A DNA stretch of 64,000 nt from Citromicrobium bathyomarinum. GTDB taxonomy: Bacteria > Pseudomonadota > Alphaproteobacteria > Sphingomonadales > Sphingomonadaceae. Made by a program: the position numbers and the translations under genes. Shown here piece after piece: positions 1-7,827 of this stretch (position 1 is the stretch's first letter; every line of letters begins with the position of its first letter). The DNA is taken from positions 248,001 to 312,000 of the forward strand of contig NZ_JAINWL010000004.1 of assembly GCF_021021475.1 (NCBI RefSeq), read 5' to 3'. The notes below the pieces were generated by a model that saw only the letters and a program-made list of their open reading frames with translations, was not told the origin of the DNA and did no database searches.

Positions 1-719
1 TAATCGGTCACGAAGCCGCCCGCCTCGCGCACCAGCAGGCAGCCTGCGGCGGTATCCCACGGTTGCAGGTCGCTTTCCCAGAACCCGTCGAAGCGCCCTG
101 CGGCAACCCATGCGAGGTCGAGCGAGGCGGCGCCGAAGCGGCGGATGCCGGCGACTTCGGGGCCGAGCGCACCGTAAATCCGGCTCCATTCGGCAATATT
201 GCCGTGGCCCTGAAACGGCATGCCGGTCGCGATCAGCGCTTCGTTCAGGCGAGCGCGCGAGGAGACCCGCAGGCGGCCGTCGTGCAGCCATGCGCCGCGC
301 GTCTTTTCCGCCCAGAAGGTTTCATCGGTAATCGGCTGATAGATCACCGCGGCGGTGACATCGCCCCAGCCCGATCCATCCAGCTTGCGCTCCTGCACCG
401 CGATCGAGATTGCGAAATGCGGGATGCCGTGAAGGAAATTGCTCGTGCCATCGAGCGGGTCGATGACCCAGCGCGGCTGGCCATCCTCGCCTTTGATCTC
501 GCCCGCTTCCTCCAGCAGGAAGCCCCAGCCCGGGCGCGCCTGCAACAGGTCGTCGTACAGCGAGCGTTCGGCCCGCATGTCCGCCTTGCTGACGAAATCG
601 GCCGGGCCCTTGCGGCTGACCTGGAGGTGTTCGATCTCGCCGAAGTCGCGGCGCAGGCGGTTGCCCGCGCGGCGTGCGGCACGTTCCATTACGCGGATGA
701 GGCCGGTGATTGCTGCCAT
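1..719 (-). CDS. Inositol monophosphatase family protein (3' end outside window)
   Basis: Phosphatase of the IMPase/SuhB superfamily, hydrolysing inositol phosphate or a related sugar or nucleotide phosphate in a Mg-dependent reaction. The frame opens at the ATG at 717-719 (MAAITGLIRVMERAARRAG) and stays open to the left edge, so only about 239 N-terminal residues are visible. The first metal site is clear: the LLEEAGEI segment gives the Glu and VIDPLDGTSNFLHG the DPLDGT motif. A second site (LQPWDTAAGCLLVREAGG) gives the C-terminal W-D-x-A-A-G motif. The order efp, secreted protein, IMPase on one strand suggests a common transcript. A histidinol-phosphatase or CysQ-like role cannot be excluded from sequence alone. 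A second family member lies at 41792-42604. Confidence 0.9.
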   Translation of the reverse strand, partial: MAAITGLIRVMERAARRAGNRLRRDFGEIEHLQVSRKGPADFVSKADMRAERSLYDDLLQARPGWGFLLEEAGEIKGEDGQPRWVIDPLDGTSNFLHGIPHFAISIAVQERKLDGSGWGDVTAAVIYQPITDETFWAEKTRGAWLHDGRLRVSSRARLNEALIATGMPFQGHGNIAEWSRIYGALGPEVAGIRRFGAASLDLAWVAAGRFDGFWESDLQPWDTAAGCLLVREAGGFVTD

Positions 720-737
720 GTCGTGTCTTGGCCCGTC

Positions 738-1136
738 CTAGCGCGTTGCAGGTTCGGCAGGAGCCGCAGCCGGAGCGTCGGCCGACGGAGCACCCGCTTC
801 ACGCGCGCCGCACACGATCGCCGCGACCAGATAGACATTGGTCGGGTCGCTGGCATCGATCTGCGGATTTTCGGCCAGCGCCTTGCCGGTCGCCTCGCTG
901 ATCGTCTTGAGCGTGTTGGAATAGAGGCACCCGATCAGGGCGTCCTTTTCATCTTCCGCGATATTTTCCAGGTCCATCGCCTTGGCGAACAGGCTGAAGA
1001 TGGTGCCCGCGCGCGACATGGTCTGCTGTTCCTGCTCCGTAACCGGTGCAGGCGCTTCGGGCGCGGTCTGCGCGGCGACGGGCGCAGCGGCGAGGCCGAG
1101 GCTCGCGGCGAGGATGATGCTATTCTTGAACGGCAT
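738..1136 (-). CDS. Small secreted protein, unknown function
   Basis: 132 residues beginning MPFKNSIILAASLGLAAAPV with a typical Sec signal peptide and a likely cleavage after the Ala-rich APVAAQ segment. The mature part is Pro/Ala-rich at both ends around a folded middle (about residues 35-110) that has two cysteines, in LIGCLYS and AIVCGAR, which could form a disulfide. I do not recognise a named family. It sits 2 nt downstream of the efp stop and 18 nt upstream of the IMPase gene on the same strand, so it is probably cotranscribed with efp. Periplasmic location is inferred from the signal peptide. Confidence 0.7.
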   Translation of the reverse strand: MPFKNSIILAASLGLAAAPVAAQTAPEAPAPVTEQEQQTMSRAGTIFSLFAKAMDLENIAEDEKDALIGCLYSNTLKTISEATGKALAENPQIDASDPTNVYLVAAIVCGAREAGAPSADAPAAAPAEPATR

Positions 1137-1138
1137 GA

Positions 1139-1702
1139 TCAGCCAGCCTTTCCGACATAAGTCTGTTCGTACACGTCGACGATGATCCGCGTGCCGCTTT
1201 CGATATGCGGCGGGACCATGATGCGCACGCCGTTGTCAAGGATCGCGGGCTTGTAGCTGGACGAGGCGGTCTGCCCCTTCACCACCGCATCGGCTTCGAC
1301 GATCTGTGCCTCGACCTGTTCGGGCAGCGCGACCGAGATCGGCTTTTCTTCCCACAGCTCCAGCGTCACCGTCATCCCGTCCTGCAGGAACGGGCGCGCA
1401 TCGCCGAGCAGGTCGCTCGGCAGGTTGATCTGCTCGTAGGTATCGGTGTCCATGAACACCAGCTGGTCGCCATCCTCGTACAGGAACTGGTAGTCCTTGG
1501 TGTCGAGGCGGACCTTCTCGACCGTGTCGGCGCTGCGGAAGCGCACGTTGGTCTTGCGGCCATCCTGCAGGTTCTTCATCTCGACCTGCATGTAGGCACC
1601 GCCCTTGCCGGGCTGGGTGTGCTGGATCTTGGCGACCTTCCAGATGCCGCCTTCATATTCGATGATATTGCCGGGACGAATATCGACGCCGCTGATCTTC
1701 AT
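1139..1702 (-). CDS. efp: Translation elongation factor P
   Basis: EF-P binds between the P and E sites of stalled ribosomes and promotes peptide-bond formation at polyproline stretches. The 187-residue length is normal. It begins [19 protein letters not shown] and shows the N-terminal KOW-like domain, followed by two OB domains ending in [19 protein letters not shown]. The modifiable loop reads [11 protein letters not shown] with Lys33 at the tip. This fits lysine-type (EpmA-like) rather than arginine-type (EarP) modification; no modification gene is in the window. It heads a leftward series with a small secreted protein and an IMPase. Confidence 0.97.
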   Translation of the reverse strand: MKISGVDIRPGNIIEYEGGIWKVAKIQHTQPGKGGAYMQVEMKNLQDGRKTNVRFRSADTVEKVRLDTKDYQFLYEDGDQLVFMDTDTYEQINLPSDLLGDARPFLQDGMTVTLELWEEKPISVALPEQVEAQIVEADAVVKGQTASSSYKPAILDNGVRIMVPPHIESGTRIIVDVYEQTYVGKAG

Positions 1703-1830
1703 GGGGATACCTTGGGTTTAGCGAAACGGGGGCTGCCGATCGGGGCCGAAACCAGCGCCGCAGCTGCAAAGCGCGCGCCTTAGCCGAGCACTCATGGTCA
1801 GGCAAGGCAAGCAACGCTATATGGCCGCAC

Positions 1831-2226
1831 ATGGACAGGACTTCTTGCTTCACCCGCGCGCTTCGTGCCGTACCCGCACTCGGCCCATCGCTCGCTCTCG
1901 CGCTCGCTGCCACGCCGCTGATGGCGCAGGCCGGGCCGATCGATACCTTGCCGCTGGGCAAATACGAATGCACTCTTCCCGGCGATGCCGGCGGCGCTGC
2001 GTGGCACCGCATTCCGGGCCGGGATTTCACGATCCTCAACGCCTCCAGTTACGAGGCCAGCGGGGAACGCGGGGTCTACCTGCTGCGCGGCACCCACCTC
2101 ACCTTTACCCGCGGTCCACTCAAGGGAATGATGCTGGAACGCTCTGGCCAGCGGATCCTGCGCGAGCGCGACGAGAAAGGCGAACTGGGCCCAATGCGCT
2201 GCGTGCTGACCTCCCCTCCCCGATAA
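1831..2226 (+). CDS. Secreted protein of unknown function
   Basis: 131 residues, divergent from efp across 128 bp. The N-terminus (MDRTSCFTRALRAVPALGPS followed by LALALAATPLMAQAG) reads as a long signal peptide with cleavage near MAQA. The mature domain is short, with two cysteines (KYECTLPGDAGG and MRCVLTSPP) spanning it, a central RGVYLLRGTHLTFTRGPLKG strand-rich block and a C-terminal ERDEKGELGPMRC stretch. The pattern resembles small periplasmic proteins of sphingomonads that carry no assigned domain. It ends 28 bp before the convergent M23 peptidase gene. The start is the only ATG giving an intact signal peptide. Confidence 0.65.
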   Translation: MDRTSCFTRALRAVPALGPSLALALAATPLMAQAGPIDTLPLGKYECTLPGDAGGAAWHRIPGRDFTILNASSYEASGERGVYLLRGTHLTFTRGPLKGMMLERSGQRILRERDEKGELGPMRCVLTSPPR

Positions 2227-2253
2227 TATACGCCCCCGCAGGCCTCGACCGGT

Positions 2254-3021
2254 TCAGCGATCCTCGCCCGTCAGATAGGGATAAGGATTGATCGCGTTGG
2301 TCGGCTCCCACCATTCGGCATCCTGGGTGGTGCGCATGATCGCAAAGTGCAGGTGCGGTGCATCGGGCGCGGCATTGCCCGTCGTGCCCACTGTGCCGAG
2401 GCGCTGGCCCCGGCGGACCTTCTGCCCTTCCTTCAGCCCCGGCGCATATTGATCGAGGTGCGCGTAGTAAAAGATCGTCTCGCGGTCCGGCGAGCGCACG
2501 TAGAGCGAATTGCCGCCGGTTTCGGACTGATAGATCCGCTCGATCGTGCCCGGCGCGGCGGCGATGACCGAGGTGCCCTTGGGTGCCATGATGTCGATCG
2601 CCTCGTGAAACCGCTCTCCTCCGTCACGCTCCGCCAGGAAGCTGTCGGACAGCTCGTCCGGCCTCACGTTGAGCACGGGGATCACCATCTGCGACAATTG
2701 CCGCATCTGCGGGCGGGTCGCGGTGGCGCGATCGTTCGACGCGACGTTGCGCGCGCGCTGCGCGGTGGAGGCCTGGGGCGCGCTATCCTCGTCCCCCTCC
2801 TCCGCAGCCACGGTTTCCTGCGTCAGCGGACGGGCCGCCTCGCTCGCCGAAGCGCCCGGGCGGGTCTTGTCACTCTGACTGTCCGCACCGGACATCTCGA
2901 TCAGGCTGCCGCCCGCCACGATCCACACCATCGAGGTGATCGTCGCGGTGACGAGGATGGTGACGATGCGATCAACGGTGCCCATGGCCTTGCGTTTAGC
3001 AGATCTAAGCCCGTCGATCAT
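2254..3021 (-). CDS. M23 family metallopeptidase (LytM/NlpD-like), membrane-anchored
   Basis: 255-residue protein with an N-terminal cytoplasmic tail, one transmembrane helix (about residues 19-40, IVTILVTATITSMVWIVAGG), a charged Ala/Thr-rich linker and a C-terminal Zn endopeptidase domain. The metal ligands look intact: HEAIDIMAPKG gives H-x3-D and APHLHFAIM gives the H-x-H motif. It should therefore be active on peptidoglycan cross-links in the periplasm rather than a degenerate activator. The start lies 4 bp after the thiE stop on the same strand, so the two are cotranscribed. No amidase partner is nearby. Confidence 0.88.
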   Translation of the reverse strand: MIDGLRSAKRKAMGTVDRIVTILVTATITSMVWIVAGGSLIEMSGADSQSDKTRPGASASEAARPLTQETVAAEEGDEDSAPQASTAQRARNVASNDRATATRPQMRQLSQMVIPVLNVRPDELSDSFLAERDGGERFHEAIDIMAPKGTSVIAAAPGTIERIYQSETGGNSLYVRSPDRETIFYYAHLDQYAPGLKEGQKVRRGQRLGTVGTTGNAAPDAPHLHFAIMRTTQDAEWWEPTNAINPYPYLTGEDR

Positions 3022-3025
3022 TCGG

Positions 3026-3691
3026 CTACCCCTCTATCGCCTTTACGAAGGCTTTAACGGCGGCAACCTCGTCACCGTTCCACACCGCACCCGATACCGC
3101 GAGGAAATCCGCCCCCGCGGCGATCAGCGGCGCGCAGTTATCCGGCGTAATTCCACCGATCGCGACGCTGGGAAGCTCGAATATCTGCGACCACCATTCG
3201 AGGATTTCGGGCTCGGGCCGCTCGGCATCGCCCTTGTCCTTGGTGGTGCTGGGATAGAACGCGCCGAAGGCGACGTAATCCGCCCCCGCCTCGCCCGCTT
3301 CCATCGCCAGATGGCGGCTGGCGTGGCAGGTGACGCCGATCTGCGCCTGCATGCCCAGCGCATCGCGAGCCTCGGCCACGGTGCCGTCGTCCTGCCCGAG
3401 GTGGACGCCATCGGCCTTGAGCCGCTTGGCCAGCGCAATGTCGTCGTTGACGATGAAGGCGACCTCGCGCTCGGCACAGATCTCGCGCAAGGGTGCGGCC
3501 AGCGCCGCCGCCTCGTGCTGGCCGGCCGAGCCTTCGAAGCCCTTCACCCGGAACTGGAACGCGGTGACGTGGTCGGGCCCGGCGTCGATCGCGCGGGCAA
3601 GCCGCTCGGGAAAATCGCCGCCCACGTCGAGCGGGGAGATCAGGTAAAGCTGGGTCGGAATGTGCGGGATCGCGGGATTGCTGGTACTCAT
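3026..3691 (-). CDS. thiE: Thiamine phosphate synthase
   Basis: Condenses HMP-pyrophosphate with THZ-phosphate to thiamine phosphate in the cytosol. It is 221 residues, normal for ThiE. TIM-barrel landmarks are FQFRVKGF (strand 2, phosphate/pyrimidine contacts), FIVNDDIALAKRL, DGVHLGQDDG (pyrophosphate and Mg site), YVAFGAFYPSTTKDKG, and SVAIGGITPDN near the C-terminus. I see no TPP riboswitch core upstream (3692-3799), so regulation is not evident. Adjacency to a class I aldolase gene, here separated by a lipoprotein gene on the other strand, is a familiar alphaproteobacterial neighbourhood. Confidence 0.95.
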   Translation of the reverse strand: MSTSNPAIPHIPTQLYLISPLDVGGDFPERLARAIDAGPDHVTAFQFRVKGFEGSAGQHEAAALAAPLREICAEREVAFIVNDDIALAKRLKADGVHLGQDDGTVAEARDALGMQAQIGVTCHASRHLAMEAGEAGADYVAFGAFYPSTTKDKGDAERPEPEILEWWSQIFELPSVAIGGITPDNCAPLIAAGADFLAVSGAVWNGDEVAAVKAFVKAIEG

Positions 3692-3799
3692 GACCGCCGC
3701 ACCTAGCGCTCGCGAGCCCGCCAGTCGATCTTTTGCAGCCGATCTTGCCGCAGGGCCATTCAGCTATTCGCAAGCGAGCTGCGCGCTAGAGCCGCAAGG

Positions 3800-4219
3800 A
3801 TGATGAAAAAGCCCCTCCTGCTCGCCACGCTCCTGCCCGGAGCGATCTTGTCACTGGCCGCCTGTGCGGTCGTCCCAAACGCCGGACCGGTGGTCGATTC
3901 GCCGCGCGAGGTGGCGCAGCAGGGCAGCGTGGTGCCGCTGCTGCAGCCGGTCCAGCTGGGCCGCACAGTTGTGGTGACGCCGATGCGCGTGACCGAAGAC
4001 AGCCGTTGCCCGCAGCGCGTGCAGTGCATTCAGGCCGGCCGGGTGGTCGTGGAAACGCGGATCGACGGGCCCGGCTGGCGCCAGACGCAGCCGCTGACCC
4101 TGGGTGAGCCGCACACCGTGCGCGGCGTCACCGTAACGCTGGTTTCGGTGACGCCCGAACAGCGGGCCGATTCGCAAGTCAAATCGGCCGAGTACCGCTT
4201 CGCGTTCGACGGCGGTTAG
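3800..4219 (+). CDS. Putative lipoprotein
   Basis: 139 residues starting MMKKPLLLATLLPGAILSLAAC. The lipobox LAAC places the acylated cysteine at residue 22, so the mature protein should be an envelope lipoprotein. The body holds a Cys pair in the block EDSRCPQRVQCIQAGRVVVE, followed by beta-rich sequence ending VKSAEYRFAFDGG. The SRCP...VQCxxAG pattern recurs in small lipoproteins of sphingomonads whose function is not established. Two adjacent ATGs (3800 and 3803) are possible starts; an AAGGA stretch abuts them. It is alone on its strand between thiE and fda. Confidence 0.75.
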   Translation: MMKKPLLLATLLPGAILSLAACAVVPNAGPVVDSPREVAQQGSVVPLLQPVQLGRTVVVTPMRVTEDSRCPQRVQCIQAGRVVVETRIDGPGWRQTQPLTLGEPHTVRGVTVTLVSVTPEQRADSQVKSAEYRFAFDGG

Positions 4220-4277
4220 GGATACCGGCTAAAGGGCAAACCCGCCTCGGCACTGAGCCTCAGCGGGTGCCCCTCTA

Positions 4278-4311
4278 CCACTTCGTGGTCCCCCTCCCCT
4301 TTTCGGGGAGG
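4278..4311. terminator. Two hairpins between convergent lipoprotein and aldolase genes
   Basis: The gap between the two stop codons contains a short hairpin with arms CCAC/GTGG around TTC at 4278-4288, then a 7-bp stem CCTCCCC/GGGGAGG around TTTTC at 4293-4311. There is no long T-tract on either side, so a terminator role for the convergent genes is inferred from position. The second stem also resembles the CTCCCC...GGGGAG core of the dispersed elements at 7669 and 25858 and may be a remnant of one. Confidence 0.45.
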
Positions 4312-4315
4312 ATCG

Positions 4316-5209
4316 TTAGCCTGCCACGCTCGCGGCGTAGATTTCGTCGATCGCGGTTTCGAGCGCGTTGTTGAACTTCTGATCGTCCATCTGCGCGCGC
4401 AGCTCTTCCAGCAGCGCACGGCTGAAGCTGGCGATCATGCCGCGGTTCTTGGCCAGTTCGCGGCAGGCTTCGTCCCGCTCATAACCGCCCGACAGCGCGA
4501 CCAGGCGCAGCACCTTGGGGTGCTCGACCAGCGGCAGGTACAGGTTCGGCTCGCTCGGGATGGTCAGCTTGAGCATGACCTGCTGCCCTTCGGGCACCCG
4601 CTCCAGCTGATCGAGGAACGCGGCGAGAAGGTGCGCTTCGGCAGTGCCGCGCGTTTCCGACTTCAGGCTGACTTCGGGTTCGAGGATCGGGACCAGGCCA
4701 TGGCTCAGGATTTCGAGGCCGAAATCCATCTGCTGGCGGACGGCATCGGCGATGCCCTGCTGGTTCGCCTCGTGCACGACGGAGCGCATCTTGGTGCCGA
4801 ACACGCCCAGTTCCTTCGCCCGCGCGCACTGCTGCGCCAGCTCGGGCATGTCCTTCATCAGCTGCACGCCGTTTTCGGTATCGTGCATCCCCTTGTCGAC
4901 CTTCAGGAAGGGGACGATGCCCTTGCCCGCAAGCCGTTCGGGGATCGGCATGCCTTCCGGGTTGCAGCCTTCCATGGTCTTTTCGAACAGGATCGCGCCA
5001 ACCACCTTGTCACCGGTAAAGGCCGGGCTTTCCACGATGCGGCAGCGCATTTCGTGGATCTTGGCGAACATCTCGTCTTCGCCTGAATACTCGTCTTCGC
5101 CGACGCCGTACCCGGCAAGCGCCTTGGGCGTGGAACCGCCCGACTGATCCAGCGCCGCGATAAATCCGTCGCCCGCTGCGATCTTCGCCTTCATCTGTTC
5201 GAAATTCAT
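4316..5209 (-). CDS. fda: Fructose-bisphosphate aldolase, class I
   Basis: Cleaves fructose-1,6-bisphosphate to DHAP and glyceraldehyde-3-phosphate through a Schiff base. 297 residues from the ATG at 5207-5209 (MNFEQMKAKIAAGDGFIAAL), the usual start of the bacterial class I form; an upstream in-frame extension lacks family similarity. A GAGGAAGG stretch lies upstream. Landmarks are ALDQSGGSTPKAL, AILFEKTMEG, FLKVDKGM and VMLKLTIPSEPNLY, where a lysine of the last block is the expected Schiff-base residue. The C-terminus ends KFNNALETAIDEIYAASVAG. It lies 141 bp downstream of the 2OG oxygenase gene and belongs with tkt, gap and pgk to a glycolytic cluster. Confidence 0.95.
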   Translation of the reverse strand: MNFEQMKAKIAAGDGFIAALDQSGGSTPKALAGYGVGEDEYSGEDEMFAKIHEMRCRIVESPAFTGDKVVGAILFEKTMEGCNPEGMPIPERLAGKGIVPFLKVDKGMHDTENGVQLMKDMPELAQQCARAKELGVFGTKMRSVVHEANQQGIADAVRQQMDFGLEILSHGLVPILEPEVSLKSETRGTAEAHLLAAFLDQLERVPEGQQVMLKLTIPSEPNLYLPLVEHPKVLRLVALSGGYERDEACRELAKNRGMIASFSRALLEELRAQMDDQKFNNALETAIDEIYAASVAG

Positions 5210-5350
5210 GGGAGAGTTCGCCTTCCTCACATTCGTATGCGTTGCAAGGCGCTTAGCCAGCCCGAACCGGGCTCGCAAGCCGTGGGCGCTCGCAAACAGC
5301 CGATCGAATCGTCAGACGAGGAAGGCACATGCCGCCGAGGCGGACCACGA

Positions 5351-5986
5351 CTAGCCCTTGCGTGCCGCAATCAGGTTGATCGCGATCGAGATGCGGGTGC
5401 CGGAACCGTGGAACGGACGCACCGCATGTTGCAACCAACTGGGAAACAGCACGATCTCGCCCGTAGATGGCCGATGGAGATATTCGTTGGGCTGGCCGCT
5501 GCCCTGCCCGTCGGTCAGAAACAGATCGGGGGCGGTCATGCGGATCATCGGCATTCGCGGATCGAGCAACTGAAGCTCACCGCCAAGCGTCGCCTCCTCG
5601 GAACCGTCGTAGCCATCATCCACATAGGCGACGGCCGACCAATAGCTGCCGGGATGGGCGTGATACTGATTGGCGTGGCCCTTGCCGCTGACATTGGCCC
5701 ACATCTCCGGCACCCATTCGAAACGGTTCTGCTGGGGGCTGCGCGCATCGACGGTGAACTGGTCCGCCATCGTCATCGCCTTGTAGGCAAGCGCACGCGC
5801 CGCCTCCCCACCCCATTCCAGCATTCCGGTGTTGGAATGCCAGCCGCCGACGTTGGAAATCTGCATCCCTGCCGGATCGCGCAACCGCTCGGCCTCGATC
5901 GCCTCGCTCAGCAGGCGAAGCCCTTCCGCGCTCTGCAACCGGTCGACCACAAAAGGCGTGGCGAACAGCGAGCGCGCTTGCGACAT
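5351..5986 (-). CDS. Putative 2OG-Fe(II) oxygenase
   Basis: 211 residues from MSQARSLFATPFVVDRLQSA. It resembles the family of putative 2OG-Fe(II) oxygenases with a double-stranded beta-helix core. The first iron-ligand region is NQYHAHPGSYWSAVAYVDDG (about residues 98-120). The distal His and the 2OG-binding Arg are in LFPSWLQHAVRPFHGSGTR near the C-terminus. The substrate is unknown. The start lies 2 nt after the stop of the PaaI thioesterase gene, whose own start overlaps the pgk stop, so all three should be on one transcript. A longer open frame extends upstream but antisense to the thioesterase product and lacks family features. Confidence 0.82.
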   Translation of the reverse strand: MSQARSLFATPFVVDRLQSAEGLRLLSEAIEAERLRDPAGMQISNVGGWHSNTGMLEWGGEAARALAYKAMTMADQFTVDARSPQQNRFEWVPEMWANVSGKGHANQYHAHPGSYWSAVAYVDDGYDGSEEATLGGELQLLDPRMPMIRMTAPDLFLTDGQGSGQPNEYLHRPSTGEIVLFPSWLQHAVRPFHGSGTRISIAINLIAARKG

Positions 5987-5988
5987 CG

Positions 5989-6450
5989 CTAGCGCTGCCC
6001 GCGCACCTTGCGGATGATCCCGTCGAAGCGCAGCACTGGGTTGCCGTCCGCCTTCACGATTCCGGCGACGAAGATCGTCTTGCCGCCTGCGCGCACGACC
6101 TCGCCGGTCGCCTCGATCAGTTGACCTTCGCGTGCCGGATCGAGGAAATCGCCGGTCAGCGTGAGCGTCACGCCGTGGCTGTCGCCCATTGCGTCGCGCG
6201 CGATGGTGAAGATGGCGGAATCGGCGAAGGTCATCATGCAGCCGCCATGCATGAAGCCCGCACCGTTCATGTGGCGGGCTTCCGCGCGAAACGCGGTCAG
6301 CATGGTGCCGTCGTCCTGCCGCCGCTCGTAGAACGGCCCGGCGCGCTGCTCGAACGCGTCGGACTGCCACACCTGCCAGCCCGCGAACTCACCTTCGTGC
6401 ACATCGACGAGGCCGTTGCCGCTCTCGCCCACTCCCTGATTTTCGCTCAT
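5989..6450 (-). CDS. PaaI family hotdog-fold thioesterase
   Basis: 153 residues from [20 protein letters not shown]. The hotdog core has the PaaI-type signature [20 protein letters not shown] (H-G-G with a downstream Asp) and beta strands [20 protein letters not shown] and [20 protein letters not shown]. It should hydrolyse an acyl-CoA thioester; the acyl group is not predictable. The start codon overlaps the pgk stop as ATGA (6447-6450), an arrangement typical of translational coupling, and the next gene begins 2 nt after its stop. The reason for coupling a thioesterase to phosphoglycerate kinase is unknown. Confidence 0.9.
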   Translation of the reverse strand: MSENQGVGESGNGLVDVHEGEFAGWQVWQSDAFEQRAGPFYERRQDDGTMLTAFRAEARHMNGAGFMHGGCMMTFADSAIFTIARDAMGDSHGVTLTLTGDFLDPAREGQLIEATGEVVRAGGKTIFVAGIVKADGNPVLRFDGIIRKVRGQR

Positions 6451-7655
6451 TTGGAAGCCTTCAGTGCCGCAACGCCGGGCAGCGTCTTGCCTTCCATCCA
6501 TTCGAGGAACGCGCCCCCGGCGGTGGAAACATAGGAGAAATCGTCGGCCACGCCGGCGACGTTCAGTGCGGCAACCGTGTCGCCCCCGCCCGCGACGGAG
6601 ACCAGCGATCCTTCCTTGGTCAGCGCGGCGGCGGTGCGCGCCAGGCTGACTGTCGCCTGGTCGAACGGCTCGGTCTCGAACGCGCCCAGCGGGCCGTTCC
6701 ACACCAGCGTCTTACAGGTCTTGAGAACGTCGGCCAGCGCCTCGGTCGCCTGCGGGCCGATGTCGAGGATCATCTCGTCGGCGGCGACCTCATGCACGTT
6801 GCTGGTGCGCAGGGACGGCGGGTTGGCGGCGAATTCGGTGGCGACGACCACGTCATAGGGCAGATGTACGGTGCAGCCCGCATGGTCCGCCTCGTCCATG
6901 ATCGCGTTGGCCTTGTCGACCAGATCGTGCTCGCACAGCGACTTGCCGACATCGGCCCCGCGCGCGGCGAGGAAGGTGTTGGCCATCCCGCCGCCGATAA
7001 TCAGGTGCTGGACCTTGCCGACGAGGTTTTCGAGCACGTCGAGCTTGGTCGACACCTTGGCGCCGCCCACAACCGCCGCAACCGGTGTTTCCGGGTTGCC
7101 GAGCGCCGCATCCAGCGCCTTCAACTCGGCCTCCATCGCGCGGCCGGCAAAAGCGGGCAGCAGATGGGCGAGGCCTTCGGTGCTGGCATGCGCGCGGTGC
7201 GCGGCGGAGAAGGCGTCGTTGACGTAGAAATCGCCGTGCGCGGCGATTGCCTTGGCGAAATCGGGGTCGTTGGCTTCCTCACCCGCCCAGAAGCGGGTGT
7301 TTTCCAGCAAGCCGATGTCGCCATTGCGCAGGATGCCGATCGACTGATCGACCGTGGGGCCGGAGACCTCGGAGATGAACATCAGTTCCTTGCCCAGCAC
7401 ATCGGCCACGTCACCCTGGACGTAGCTGGTGCTCATGGTCGAGTTGCGCTCTCCCTTGGGCCGCCCGAAATGGGCGAGCAGCAGCACTTTCGCCCCGCGA
7501 TCGCACAGTTCGAGGATGGTCGGCCTGACCGCCTCGACCCGGGTCACGTCGGTGGCCGAGCCATCCTTCATCGGCAGGTTGAGATCGACGCGCACCAGCG
7601 CGACCTTGCCGGAAAGATCGGCAGGCAGATCGTCGAGGGTTTTGAAGTTGGCCAA
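6447..7655 (-). CDS. pgk: Phosphoglycerate kinase
   Basis: Transfers phosphate from 1,3-bisphosphoglycerate to ADP. I place the start at the TTG at 7653-7655 ([20 protein letters not shown], 402 residues), preceded by GGAAAGGA. No ATG or GTG fits the family N-terminus, and the longer open frame would translate a dispersed repeat. Motifs: [12 protein letters not shown] and [13 protein letters not shown] (3-PG site), [29 protein letters not shown] and [11 protein letters not shown] (nucleotide domain), and [12 protein letters not shown] near the end. The product sits between gap and a thioesterase gene in a leftward glycolytic operon, and its stop overlaps the next start by ATGA. Confidence 0.95.
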   Translation of the reverse strand: MANFKTLDDLPADLSGKVALVRVDLNLPMKDGSATDVTRVEAVRPTILELCDRGAKVLLLAHFGRPKGERNSTMSTSYVQGDVADVLGKELMFISEVSGPTVDQSIGILRNGDIGLLENTRFWAGEEANDPDFAKAIAAHGDFYVNDAFSAAHRAHASTEGLAHLLPAFAGRAMEAELKALDAALGNPETPVAAVVGGAKVSTKLDVLENLVGKVQHLIIGGGMANTFLAARGADVGKSLCEHDLVDKANAIMDEADHAGCTVHLPYDVVVATEFAANPPSLRTSNVHEVAADEMILDIGPQATEALADVLKTCKTLVWNGPLGAFETEPFDQATVSLARTAAALTKEGSLVSVAGGGDTVAALNVAGVADDFSYVSTAGGAFLEWMEGKTLPGVAALKASK

Positions 7656-7668
7656 TGTAACATCCTTT

Positions 7669-7817
7669 CCTCTCCCCGTGGGAGAGGGATACGGAGCCTT
7701 GCGAGTATGCTCGCTAGGCGGAGTTGGGTGAGGGTCTCGGCGCCCGATACCCTCATCCAAGCTTCGCTAGTCGCGTTCGCGACAAGCTGCGCTGTCCTTC
7801 TCCCATCGGGAGAAGGA
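7669..7817. repeat. Pair of inverted REP-like elements between gap and pgk
   Basis: The gap-pgk intergenic space contains two imperfect copies of one element in opposite orientation. The left copy begins with the hairpin CCTCTCCC-CGT-GGGAGAGG (7669-7687) and ends GGGTGAGGGT (7726-7735). The right copy begins ACCCTCATCC (7749-7758) and ends with the hairpin TCCTTCTCCC-ATC-GGGAGAAGGA (7795-7817). This architecture (short GC hairpin plus conserved tail, head-to-head pair) is that of REP/BIME-type dispersed elements common in sphingomonad intergenic regions. It lies between two cotranscribed genes, so its RNA could stabilise or attenuate the mRNA; that is inference. Confidence 0.8.
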
Positions 7818-7827
7818 TGCGCCGACC

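Noticed and set aside
3692-3799. Possible TPP riboswitch upstream of thiE
   Set aside because: I found no CTGAGA-type core or the paired helices on the minus strand, so there is no support.
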